Source of the DNA: an uncultured Alphaproteobacteria bacterium
GTDB taxonomy: Bacteria > Pseudomonadota > Alphaproteobacteria > HIMB59
Direction: 5' to 3'
NCBI GenBank assembly: GCA_902610415.1
Contig: CACLVL010000005.1
Location: 1-50,777, forward strand
DNA length: 50,777 bases
Below, in pieces: positions 16,349 to 23,893 of the stretch (position 1 is the first letter of the stretch; the number at the start of each line of letters is the position of its first letter). The translations under genes were made by a program, and so were the position numbers. The notes below the pieces were generated by a model. The model worked only from the letters and a program-made list of their open reading frames with translations. It did no database searches and was not told where the DNA came from.

Positions 16349-16909
16349 ATGATTAGCTCGAATCATTGTCCCTCTTTAGTTTTAAATGCAGATTATCGAC
16401 CTCTTAGTTATTTTCCCTTATCTATTTGGAGCTGGAAAGATACTGTAAAAGCTGTTTTTCTTGAAAGAGTAAATATAGTTGAAGAATATGATCAAAAAGT
16501 ATCATCTCCCTCATTTGAAATAAAGTTACCAAGTATTATCGCTCTTAAAGATTATATACCGCATAGTCACAAACCTGCTTTTACAAGATTCAATGTTTTC
16601 TTGAGAGATGATTTTACCTGTCAGTATTGTAATGACAAATTCTCAACTAGAGAGCTTACTTTTGATCATTTAATTCCTCGATCAAAAGGGGGATTAACAA
16701 ATTGGGAAAATGTTGTCACTGCATGTTCAAAATGTAATTGGACTAAAGGGAGTAGAAGCTTAACTCAAGTGGGTTTTAAGTTACTGAGAAAACCAAAAGA
16801 ACCCTCTCAATATTCTCTTAGATTAAAGAGTAAAAACTTTCCGTCAGATTATCTTCATTCAAGTTGGAGAGATTATTTATATTGGGATAGCGTTTTAGAA
16901 AAAGATTAA
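16349..16909 (+). CDS. HNH endonuclease family protein
   Basis: 186 residues. The C-terminal half has an HNH nuclease motif with a zinc site: CQYCNDKF (about 91-98), LTFDHLIPRSKGG (His about 107) and WENVVTACSKCNWTKGSR. The N-terminal half (LVLNADYRPLSYFPLSIWSW) is the usual extension of chromosomal HNH proteins found in many Alphaproteobacteria. These are housekeeping-type genes, not obvious mobile elements. The last 4 nt overlap convergent coq7. Confidence 0.88.
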   Translation: MISSNHCPSLVLNADYRPLSYFPLSIWSWKDTVKAVFLERVNIVEEYDQKVSSPSFEIKLPSIIALKDYIPHSHKPAFTRFNVFLRDDFTCQYCNDKFSTRELTFDHLIPRSKGGLTNWENVVTACSKCNWTKGSRSLTQVGFKLLRKPKEPSQYSLRLKSKNFPSDYLHSSWRDYLYWDSVLEKD

Positions 16910-17463
16910 TATTTCTTAGTAATTTTGATAGCTGTATAACACAGTTGTTTGATAGTTTTCGATAAAAGGACATATCCTGTTGTCATTTCTGCTTGGTGTT
17001 CAACACCAGTATCATGATGTTCCAGCTCATCTTCTCTGAACTTTTTGACAGTCTTCAATAAATCTGGTTTTATTTTTCTTTGAGAGAGTTCCTTTGCTTG
17101 CTCATCATAATGTTGACCAATAACCTCTTCAACGGCAACTGTGCATGCCATCGCTGCTTTTTTCCCCATTAAAGCAGTACCTAATCCAAGTGCATAGCCC
17201 GCTAAATTCCAAAAAGGAAATAAGGCAGTAGGTTTTACGTTTTCTTTAACAATATATTCATCAAAAGTTGCTTTATGAATCTCCTCTTGATCAGCCATTT
17301 CTTTGATTTCTTTACCAAACTCTGTATTTTCTTTAAAGACAGCTAATTGGCCGCGGTAAATTTGTGTAGCACCATGTTCACCTGCATGATCAACTCTTAT
17401 AATTTCTTCGATTAATTTTTTGTCCTCTTTATTAAGAGTTTTATTTTTCTTTTTTGTAGGCAT
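16906..17463 (-). CDS. coq7: 2-polyprenyl-3-methyl-6-methoxy-1,4-benzoquinol monooxygenase (Coq7)
   Basis: 185 residues. Di-iron hydroxylase of ubiquinone synthesis, membrane-associated. Ligands: Glu in RVDHAGEHGA, EEIH (60-63), Glu in AVEEVIGQHY and EDELEHHD. All four Glu and both His positions of the EXXH pairs are present. The N-terminus is Lys-rich. It overlaps dsbB by 23 nt and belongs to the classic yqaA-dsbB-coq7 alphaproteobacterial cluster. Confidence 0.95.
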   Translation of the reverse strand: MPTKKKNKTLNKEDKKLIEEIIRVDHAGEHGATQIYRGQLAVFKENTEFGKEIKEMADQEEIHKATFDEYIVKENVKPTALFPFWNLAGYALGLGTALMGKKAAMACTVAVEEVIGQHYDEQAKELSQRKIKPDLLKTVKKFREDELEHHDTGVEHQAEMTTGYVLLSKTIKQLCYTAIKITKKY

Positions 17464-17911
17464 TGAAAATAATTAATATCAGAAAAGTTATTGAAAACAA
17501 GAAGTTATAAACTGATAAAGGAATACCAAAGTAGGGCAAATTGGCATCCGAACAAGTAGTTATTAAAGAGTTAGACATTAACTCCTTTTTTAATTCATTA
17601 ATATCTGTGGGGAGTGAAGCGGCTTCACATCCAGTATATTCAATAATACCAAATGTAGTTAAAGAGTGATAACCAGATATTGCCAATTCAAAAATTATCA
17701 AAACTATTAAAGATAAATAAACAAATTTGAAATATTTTTTGATGAAAAAATAGAATATTCCCAAAACTAAAATTAAGTAGTACGGAATTCTCTGGTATAC
17801 ACACAGTTTACAAGGGTTATAACCATAAGCATATTGCAATATAAACGCAAAAGACATGGCTATAAGTGAAAATAAAAAAACAATACTTAAAATATGAGTT
17901 TCTTTAATCAT
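17441..17911 (-). CDS. dsbB: Disulfide bond formation protein DsbB
   Basis: 156 residues, four membrane helices. It reoxidises periplasmic DsbA using ubiquinone. The quinone-linked CxxC is in YNPCKLCVYQR (Cys34 and Cys37) with the conserved Arg after it, and the second periplasmic pair is Cys95 and Cys120. No DsbA gene lies in the window. Overlaps yqaA by 8 nt and coq7 by 23 nt. Confidence 0.92.
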   Translation of the reverse strand: MIKETHILSIVFLFSLIAMSFAFILQYAYGYNPCKLCVYQRIPYYLILVLGIFYFFIKKYFKFVYLSLIVLIIFELAISGYHSLTTFGIIEYTGCEAASLPTDINELKKELMSNSLITTCSDANLPYFGIPLSVYNFLFSITFLILIIFNAYKKEK

Positions 17912-18473
17912 GGTAAAATAATAAATAAATTAAAAAGAAAATTGCAACAGGAATTAGAACAAAAATTAATAATTTATTTTTTTTTAAAATTTGCATTCCT
18001 ATATCGCCAAACTGCTTAATTATAAAAGCAATAATAAAAAATCTCAAACCTCTAGATAGCAATGAAAGAAATATAAAATAGATAAAATTAAACTGAGAGT
18101 AACCACTTGTTAAAGCAATAATTTTATATGGTATTGGAGTAAACCCCCCAAGAAAAACTGCGAAAATACCCCAATCATTATAAAAATTAATAAATTCATT
18201 TTGTTTGCTAATGTCAAAATAAGATTGGACAACGTCAAAAATGAAGTACCCTATAAAGTATCCAAAAGCTCCCCCAATTACAGAAAAGATTGTGCAATTC
18301 AAAGCAGTTACTAAAAATTTATTTGGATTGAAATAAACAATTGGTATCAATATCAAATCTGGAGGTATTGGAAAAAAAATACTTTCTATGAAAGCAACTA
18401 TCGATAAAAAATATTGTGAGTATTTTGATTTAGATTTTTTTTTTACATATATATGTAAGTTCTTCCAAAACAT
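17904..18473 (-). CDS. yqaA: YqaA-family (DedA-like) membrane protein
   Basis: About 189 residues from the start MFWKNLH (18473); an upstream in-frame start would add a non-conserved extension. The signature AFIESIFFPIPPDLILIP matches the YqaA branch of the SNARE-associated/DedA superfamily, followed by GGAFGYFIGY and FTPIPYKI. DedA relatives act in undecaprenyl-phosphate or lipid transport across the inner membrane; the specific role of YqaA is not settled. Confidence 0.85.
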   Translation of the reverse strand: MFWKNLHIYVKKKSKSKYSQYFLSIVAFIESIFFPIPPDLILIPIVYFNPNKFLVTALNCTIFSVIGGAFGYFIGYFIFDVVQSYFDISKQNEFINFYNDWGIFAVFLGGFTPIPYKIIALTSGYSQFNFIYFIFLSLLSRGLRFFIIAFIIKQFGDIGMQILKKNKLLIFVLIPVAIFFLIYLLFYHD

Positions 18474-18499
18474 ATCGTATTTAAAAATAATTAATAGAT

Positions 18500-19627
18500 T
18501 TAACCTATAAGGTAATACCAAAGATAAGCAATTATAATAGCAGGTATAGCACTATAAAGGGTAGCTACTATTGCGGCCCTCGCTGAAATTGCTATAGCAG
18601 GGAAAAGAGCATCTCCATCATTTGAAATAGAATTGCCTATTTGAGCTGACATAGGAATTTGTCCACTCACATACATGGATGTGATCATAATTTGAGGTCC
18701 ACATCCAGGAATAAAACCAATTAATATAGCTAGCAGTGGTACAAAAGGTCCAAATAATATTAAAGACTCAAATATTAAACCATTAGTCGACAAATCAATT
18801 AATTCGTAAATAACAAAAGAAATAATTACCCAAACTGTTACAAAACAAGTTGTGTCTACAACTTTTCTATAAGAGTTTTCATGAATTGAAGCCATTTGAA
18901 TATCTGTTAAAGGATTTAAAACCCATAATAAGACACAGTATATAGCTAAAATAAATGCCACCATTTCAATAAAATTAACCCCAAGAAAATTAAAACTTAA
19001 GTCAATATTAAAAGCATTTAACATCCCAAGGGCAAATCCAGGAGCTAAAAATAAAAACCAAATATTATAAAACTTATTAGATGTTTTATTTTTAGGTAGA
19101 TGTGTTGAATTTAAATTTTTATTAATTTTATTTTGTAGAAAATTTTTTGTAAAAGGCTGTGCTATGTAACCTGAAATCATACCAACTATAAAAGTTACTG
19201 GGAGTATGATCAAAGCAGCTTGAGGTTTTGTTGCTATAAGAAGAAAAGCAGCATCACCCATCGTACTTATTAGTGCAGCAAGAACACCTCCAAAAGATAC
19301 TACTCTTCGAGTAAATAAACTCATTACCATAATTGCACCACCACACCCAGGTATTACACCTAATAAAGAGCAGATAGGAACTTCAAACTTTTTATTTTGT
19401 AAAATAAGTTTTTGTAAATTAAAGTTTTTCTTTTCAAGAATAACAAATAAAAGAAGGGTTACTCCCACAAAGCTAGATACTGCAATGTAGGCATCACTTG
19501 AGGAAGAAATTAAAATGTCTCTAGTTTCTTCAAAAAATAGAAGAAGCAGAATGCATGTAAAAAGAAGTATTTTAGAAAATCGTAAATATTGAAATTTTCT
19601 ACTTAATTGTATTACTAATTCTGCCAT
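18500..19627 (-). CDS. mntX: Manganese transporter (MntX / 'putative manganese transporter' family)
   Basis: 375 residues, about ten membrane helices in two halves with inverted-repeat motifs: LLGVIPGCGGAIMVM plus STMGDAAFLL in the first half, IGFIPGCGPQIMITSM plus SNDGDALFPA in the second. This is the family (PF11449-like) annotated as manganese transporter; as I recall, MntX from marine Roseobacter, SAR11 and SAR116 bacteria was shown to take up Mn(II). It is divergent from an MntR-type regulator (94 bp), and a palindrome overlaps its predicted transcription start, which fits Mn-dependent repression of an importer. Alternative: a heavy-metal exporter. Confidence 0.72.
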   Translation of the reverse strand: MAELVIQLSRKFQYLRFSKILLFTCILLLLFFEETRDILISSSSDAYIAVSSFVGVTLLLFVILEKKNFNLQKLILQNKKFEVPICSLLGVIPGCGGAIMVMSLFTRRVVSFGGVLAALISTMGDAAFLLIATKPQAALIILPVTFIVGMISGYIAQPFTKNFLQNKINKNLNSTHLPKNKTSNKFYNIWFLFLAPGFALGMLNAFNIDLSFNFLGVNFIEMVAFILAIYCVLLWVLNPLTDIQMASIHENSYRKVVDTTCFVTVWVIISFVIYELIDLSTNGLIFESLILFGPFVPLLAILIGFIPGCGPQIMITSMYVSGQIPMSAQIGNSISNDGDALFPAIAISARAAIVATLYSAIPAIIIAYLWYYLIG

Positions 19628-19631
19628 TATA

Positions 19632-19647
19632 TTTAGCCTTGGCTAAA
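19632..19647. promoter_or_regulatory. Candidate MntR operator at the mntX start
   Basis: Perfect inverted repeat TTTAGCC-TT-GGCTAAA, 4 nt before the mntX ATG. On the minus strand it overlaps the end of the -10 TATATT (19654-19649), whose -35 TTGACT lies at 19676-19671 with 16 nt spacing. The site would cover the transcription start and so block mntX when bound. DtxR/MntR proteins bind palindromes of this size. Confidence 0.65.
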
Positions 19648-19648
19648 C

Positions 19649-19676
19649 AATATAGATATAACTAAAAATTAGTCAA
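19649..19676 (-). promoter_or_regulatory. Predicted mntX promoter
   Basis: On the minus strand TTGACT (19676-19671), a 16-nt spacer and TATATT (19654-19649), close to the sigma-70 consensus. Transcription would start near 19642, inside the TTTAGCC/GGCTAAA palindrome. Confidence 0.5.
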
Positions 19677-19698
19677 ACAAATCTTTACATTTTATAAT
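19661..19698 (+). promoter_or_regulatory. Predicted mntR promoter with a small inverted repeat
   Basis: TATAAT at 19693-19698 is 23 nt before the mntR ATG, with a weak -35 (TTAGTC, 19669-19674). The short inverted repeat ACTAA-AAA-TTAGT (19661-19673) overlaps that -35 and the divergent mntX -35, so it may be a second regulatory site. Confidence 0.4.
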
Positions 19699-19721
19699 TA
19701 TACAAATAGATTTATTGAGCT

Positions 19722-20129
19722 ATGAAAAACACTAGATCTAGTGAGCCATACCAATTTTCAAATATTAGAAGTCAAAATAAAAATGAAATACTCGAAGATT
19801 ATGTTGAAGCTATTCAAGAGATTTTACAAAATAAAGGCGATGTTAAAAACGCTGATCTTGCTCAACATTTTGGTGTATCGCAAGCCACTGTTAATAAAAA
19901 TTTAAAACGTTTAATAAACTTTAAATTAGCAAAATCTGAACCTTACCGATCAATATTTTTAACAGAGGAGGGAGAAAAATTAGCAACTCAGTCGAAAGAA
20001 AAACATGAGATTGTTTATAATTTTTTAATTAAGTTAGGTGTTTCTAGAAAGACTGCAGAAAATGATAGCGAAGGCATAGAACACCACGTTAGTGATGAAA
20101 CACTAAAGCTAATGAAAAAATTTAGATAA
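19722..20129 (+). CDS. mntR: MntR-like DtxR-family manganese-responsive regulator
   Basis: 135 residues. An N-terminal winged helix with the recognition region ADLAQHFGVSQATVNKNLKRL (split by a turn near residue 52), then LTEEGEKLA, and a metal-binding dimerisation domain with EKHEIVYNFL and DSEGIEHHVSDETL (Glu-His-His). It lacks the third SH3-like domain, as in MntR. It probably represses the divergent mntX when Mn-loaded. Its stop abuts the convergent permease gene with no gap. Confidence 0.88.
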   Translation: MKNTRSSEPYQFSNIRSQNKNEILEDYVEAIQEILQNKGDVKNADLAQHFGVSQATVNKNLKRLINFKLAKSEPYRSIFLTEEGEKLATQSKEKHEIVYNFLIKLGVSRKTAENDSEGIEHHVSDETLKLMKKFR

Positions 20130-21698
20130 CTATTTTTTCGTTTTTAATAACATTCTTTTTTCTAATACATTATCAAACAAAAAAATTACGAAGGATAGAA
20201 AGCAAATAATTGTTAACGCATGTAAGCTGCCATACTCAAACATTTCATTTGATGAATACTCATATAGGCTTGTCGCAAGTGTATCGAAGTTAAAAGGTCT
20301 TAGTAACAGAGTAATAGGTAACTCTTTTACTGTATCAACAAAAACTAAAAAAAATCCTGCCAAAATACTTAACTTTACCTGAGGTAATATAATTCGAAAA
20401 TATGTTGTTGATGATTTTCTTCCAATTAATCTTGATGCATCATCAATTGATTTACCAATCTTTTCCATTCCAGAGTCTAAAGAATTATTTGATAGAGCAA
20501 TTAGTCTAATTGTTAAAGCTAAAGACAAGCCCAGTAATGTCGTAGATAGTGAAAGAGCTGTCAAGCGATCAAAGTAGAATAAAAAGAAAAGGACTCCTAA
20601 GGCTATAACAACACCAGGTATTGCATACCCAATGTTTACTATTTTTTTATAGTATAAAATAAAATTGTTATTTGTGAATCTTGAATAATAACTAATGAAA
20701 ATCGATATTATTGCACATCCAAATCCAGCAATAATTCCTAATAAGATTGAATTATATAAAGAGGAAAAATAGTTATTAAAATCAATAAAATTCATATTAT
20801 TAAAAAATGTATAAATGACAAAAATGAGTGGGCAAACAAAGCCAAATAAAATTGGTAAAAAACCACTGATCAATACAAATATTCCCATGAATTTTCCCAG
20901 CTTATATTTTGACCACTGAACATTTTCATAACTATTATTATGAAACTTTCTTTTTCCTCTTATTTTCTGTTCAAAAAAATACAATAAACCCATTAGTAAA
21001 ATAATGATTAAGGCCAAAAGAAAAGCTAAAGGTAAGTCATTTAAAATTGCGATATAATGAAAAACTCCAACTGAAAGAGTTTGTAAGCCAAAAAAATCTG
21101 CAACTCCAAAATCATTTACAGTTTCCATTAAAACCAACGCTAAACCTGCAGCTATTCCAGGTAAGGCCATAGGCAAACCAATTTTAAAGAAACATTGATA
21201 TGGGTTTTTTCCAAGAGTCTTTGCAGCTTCGATATACCTTGTTGAAAAATTTATAATTGCAATTCTGGTTAAGATATAAACATAAGGAAAAAAAGATAAA
21301 GATATAATTAGAGAAGCTATTAAACTATTTCTTATTGAGTAACCATCATAGAATAAAAATTTTAATGAAATAAACCCCCCTGGTTCTAAAATTTCAGCAT
21401 ATGTATATGCTGAGATATAAGCTGGAACAGCTAATGGCAATATAGCTAGTATCTGTAAAATTTTTCGTCCCCAAAATTCAGTCATAGTAATGACCCATGC
21501 TAATGGAACACTTATTACAGTTACAAAAATACTTACCATTAATACAAGTTTTGTAGATCCAATCAAATATCTATTTATATAAAGATCTTTTGTTAAAAAA
21601 ACTGCACCTAGTCCATTTGATATAACTAAGGCAATAGGGGTAAGTAGTAAGAAACTGATTATTAAAAAGAAAATTAATTTATATAAGTTTATTTTCAT
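20130..21698 (-). CDS. Iron(III)-type ABC transporter permease (FbpB/ThiP family)
   Basis: About 522 residues from ATG 21698, which overlaps the LysE-like stop as ATGA. It is a fused double permease with about 12 helices; each half ends in the EAA loop that contacts the ATPase (EAAKTLGKNPYQCFFKIGLP about 160, and DDASRLIGRKSSTTYFRIIL about 420). The family moves Fe3+ or thiamine. No substrate-binding protein or ATPase gene is in the window, so its partners must be encoded elsewhere. Proximity to the Mn locus is suggestive only. Confidence 0.85.
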   Translation of the reverse strand: MKINLYKLIFFLIISFLLLTPIALVISNGLGAVFLTKDLYINRYLIGSTKLVLMVSIFVTVISVPLAWVITMTEFWGRKILQILAILPLAVPAYISAYTYAEILEPGGFISLKFLFYDGYSIRNSLIASLIISLSFFPYVYILTRIAIINFSTRYIEAAKTLGKNPYQCFFKIGLPMALPGIAAGLALVLMETVNDFGVADFFGLQTLSVGVFHYIAILNDLPLAFLLALIIILLMGLLYFFEQKIRGKRKFHNNSYENVQWSKYKLGKFMGIFVLISGFLPILFGFVCPLIFVIYTFFNNMNFIDFNNYFSSLYNSILLGIIAGFGCAIISIFISYYSRFTNNNFILYYKKIVNIGYAIPGVVIALGVLFFLFYFDRLTALSLSTTLLGLSLALTIRLIALSNNSLDSGMEKIGKSIDDASRLIGRKSSTTYFRIILPQVKLSILAGFFLVFVDTVKELPITLLLRPFNFDTLATSLYEYSSNEMFEYGSLHALTIICFLSFVIFLFDNVLEKRMLLKTKK

Positions 21699-22291
21699 AA
21701 AATTATAAAAAATATACAACCTAATAATAACACAGCCATAATCCTATTAAAAAAAATTATTTTTCTTTTATCATTAAGATATTTTCGAAATGAGTGACCA
21801 ATCGCTGCCCAAACTATAGCACTTGTAGATGTTGAAATTGTAAAACATATAAATATTAAAACAAACTCCTCTAAATATGAGAATTGGTTTTGAATAAATA
21901 TTGCAGAGCTCGACATGGAGACTGATACAGCTTTGGGATTAATTAACTGAAAAAAATAGATATCTCTGAAGGTAAATCTTTTTTTATTATTATTATCTGA
22001 AAATTCACTTGAATTAAAAATTTTATAGGCAAGATAAGTTAAGAAGATTGTTGCGACTATTTTTATGAAGATCTTAAAATTAGGAAAACTCTCATAAACC
22101 TCCCCTATACCCAACAAACAAAGACTTAAAACTGACAAAAATCCAAAAAAGACTCCCAATATCAAGGGTATTGTTTCTTTAAAACCATAATTCACAGCAT
22201 TAGTAGAAAGAATTATGTTATTAGGTCCTGGAGTAATGGCTGCGGTCATTGCGAAAGTTAGTATAGGCGCCATAAAATAAATGTATTCCAA
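21695..22291 (-). CDS. LysE/RhtB-family amino acid exporter
   Basis: 198 residues, six predicted helices. The N-terminal signature is AAITPGPNNIILSTNAVNYG (about 18-37) and later FFQLINPKAVSVSMS, both typical of LysE/RhtB exporters of amino acids or homoserine lactones. It is translationally coupled (ATGA) with the iron-type permease. Substrate unknown. Confidence 0.88.
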   Translation of the reverse strand: MEYIYFMAPILTFAMTAAITPGPNNIILSTNAVNYGFKETIPLILGVFFGFLSVLSLCLLGIGEVYESFPNFKIFIKIVATIFLTYLAYKIFNSSEFSDNNNKKRFTFRDIYFFQLINPKAVSVSMSSSAIFIQNQFSYLEEFVLIFICFTISTSTSAIVWAAIGHSFRKYLNDKRKIIFFNRIMAVLLLGCIFFIIL

Positions 22292-22388
22292 AGTATCGAG
22301 ATATTATTCTTAAATTTAAATAAATACACAATTAGTTATCAATTTGCCTAATTTAACTTAATAATATAAGTAAATAAGATTATTTTAA

Positions 22389-22474
22389 GGCGTTGTGGCG
22401 GAATGGTAGACGCGCCGGATTCAAAATCCGGTGAGGGCAACTTCGTGAGAGTTCGAGTCTCTCCAGCGCTACCA
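22389..22474 (+). tRNA. tRNA-Leu (anticodon CAA)
   Basis: 86 nt with encoded CCA. Acceptor stem GGCGTTG/CAGCGCT with G-U wobbles at 1-72 and 5-68, D arm GCG/CGC, anticodon stem CCGGA/TCCGG with loop TTCAAAA (anticodon CAA at 22422-22424), a long class II variable arm, T stem GAGAG/CTCTC with loop TTCGAGT, discriminator A. The class II arm and A73 fit Leu, decoding UUG. It probably leads the ribF-ileS transcription unit (13 nt to the next ATG). Confidence 0.96.
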
Positions 22475-22487
22475 CTAATAATAAAAA

Positions 22488-22949
22488 ATGAAAAATTTAA
22501 CATCAGTTTTCTCACTTTTTTCTACGGGTATTACAATTGTAACTAATGGTAAAAATAAAAAACAATTTTTTGGATGCACAGTAAATTCTTTCTCAAGTCT
22601 ATCTCTAAAACCTCCAAAATTTTTATTTTGTATTGGAAATGAGAACTTAAATTTAAAAACTTTTAAATTAAACAGTCCTTTAAATGTTAATTTTTTAGCT
22701 AAATCTCAACTTAAATTATCTAATAAATTTGCAGGATCGTTGGAAAATAGATGGAAGGATACAAAATATAATATTTCAAGAAATAAAGTCCCTTACTTCC
22801 CTGAGTCCTTAGGTTTAATTGAGGCTAAAGTTGAAAAAAAAATTAAATCTGGAGATCACACTATAATTATTTGTTTAATTACAAACTATATGAAATTGAA
22901 TACCAAAAAACCTCTCATATACTACAAGAGTAAATATCATTCTATTTAA
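22488..22949 (+). CDS. Flavin reductase-like domain protein
   Basis: 153 residues. The start FSTGITIVTN, the motif GCTVNSFSSLSLKPPKFLFC (about 31-50) and GDHTIIICLI are the FMN-binding features of the flavin reductase (RutF/HpaC-like) family. It likely reduces FMN with NAD(P)H for a partner monooxygenase. Being 8 nt before ribF gives a flavin link. No monooxygenase partner is adjacent. Confidence 0.85.
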   Translation: MKNLTSVFSLFSTGITIVTNGKNKKQFFGCTVNSFSSLSLKPPKFLFCIGNENLNLKTFKLNSPLNVNFLAKSQLKLSNKFAGSLENRWKDTKYNISRNKVPYFPESLGLIEAKVEKKIKSGDHTIIICLITNYMKLNTKKPLIYYKSKYHSI

Positions 22950-22957
22950 TACTCATT

Positions 22958-23893
22958 ATGAAATACTTAAGTAATAGTTTTGATCAAATTAATATTGACG
23001 AAAAATTATGTTTAACAATAGGTAATTTTGATGGAATTCACAAGGGTCATAGAGAAATAATTAAGAATTTAATAGAGCAAACTAAAAAATCTAACTTAAA
23101 ATCTGCAATTTTATCATTCACACCTCACCCAAAAATTTATTTTAATAAACAAAAAAATTTTATGATTAATTCCCAATCAAAAAAAAAAGAGATCCTAAAA
23201 GACTTAGGTTTAGACTATTTAATTGATTTACACTTTAATTATATATTTACACAATTGAGTCACAATGAGTTTGAGGACAAAATTTTATTAGAAAAACTTA
23301 ATTCTAAGAAAATACTAATAGGTAAAGACTTCCAATACGGTAACCAAAGAAAAGGAAATATAGATACACTTAAAATATTTTGTGAAAAAAATAAAATTGA
23401 ATTAGATGAAATTAGTTTAATTCTTAATGATCACAATAGTAACAAAATATCCTCGAGCGCAATTAGAGAAAATCTTAAATCTGGTAAATTCGAATTAGCT
23501 AATAAGGATTTAGATAGAAATTTCAGCGTTGCTGGTAAAGTTATAAAAGGAGATCAGAGAGGTCGCACAATAGGCATTCCTACTGCTAATTTTGAGTACC
23601 CATTAAATACAATTACTATTCCATATGGAGTCTACGCAGTTGAAACTATAATTGAGGGAAATACTCATTTTGGTATTGTTAATTTTGGTATTAGACCGAC
23701 CTTTAATAAAAATAAACCAATTGTTGAAGCTTATTTATTTGATTTTGATAACGATATTTATGATAAAGATATAGAAATATTATTTCATAAACAAATTCGA
23801 CAAGAGAAAAAATTTAATGATATAAAAGAATTACTAAATCAAATTAACATAGATATCGTTGAAGCTAAGAAAATATTAAAATATGGAAATTAA
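22958..23893 (+). CDS. ribF: Bifunctional riboflavin kinase / FAD synthetase
   Basis: 311 residues. N-terminal FMN adenylyltransferase domain with TIGNFDGIHKGHREII (about 21-36) and SSAIRENL; C-terminal riboflavin kinase with GRTIGIPTANF and NFGIRPTF. It makes FMN and FAD from riboflavin and ATP. It overlaps ileS by 11 nt, the common ribF-ileS-lspA order of proteobacteria. Confidence 0.96.
   Translation: MKYLSNSFDQINIDEKLCLTIGNFDGIHKGHREIIKNLIEQTKKSNLKSAILSFTPHPKIYFNKQKNFMINSQSKKKEILKDLGLDYLIDLHFNYIFTQLSHNEFEDKILLEKLNSKKILIGKDFQYGNQRKGNIDTLKIFCEKNKIELDEISLILNDHNSNKISSSAIRENLKSGKFELANKDLDRNFSVAGKVIKGDQRGRTIGIPTANFEYPLNTITIPYGVYAVETIIEGNTHFGIVNFGIRPTFNKNKPIVEAYLFDFDNDIYDKDIEILFHKQIRQEKKFNDIKELLNQINIDIVEAKKILKYGN

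Noticed and set aside
16349..16909. HNH nuclease as part of a mobile intron or phage
   Set aside because: It has the normal length and N-terminal extension of chromosomal HNH proteins, with no repeats, intron boundary or phage genes nearby.
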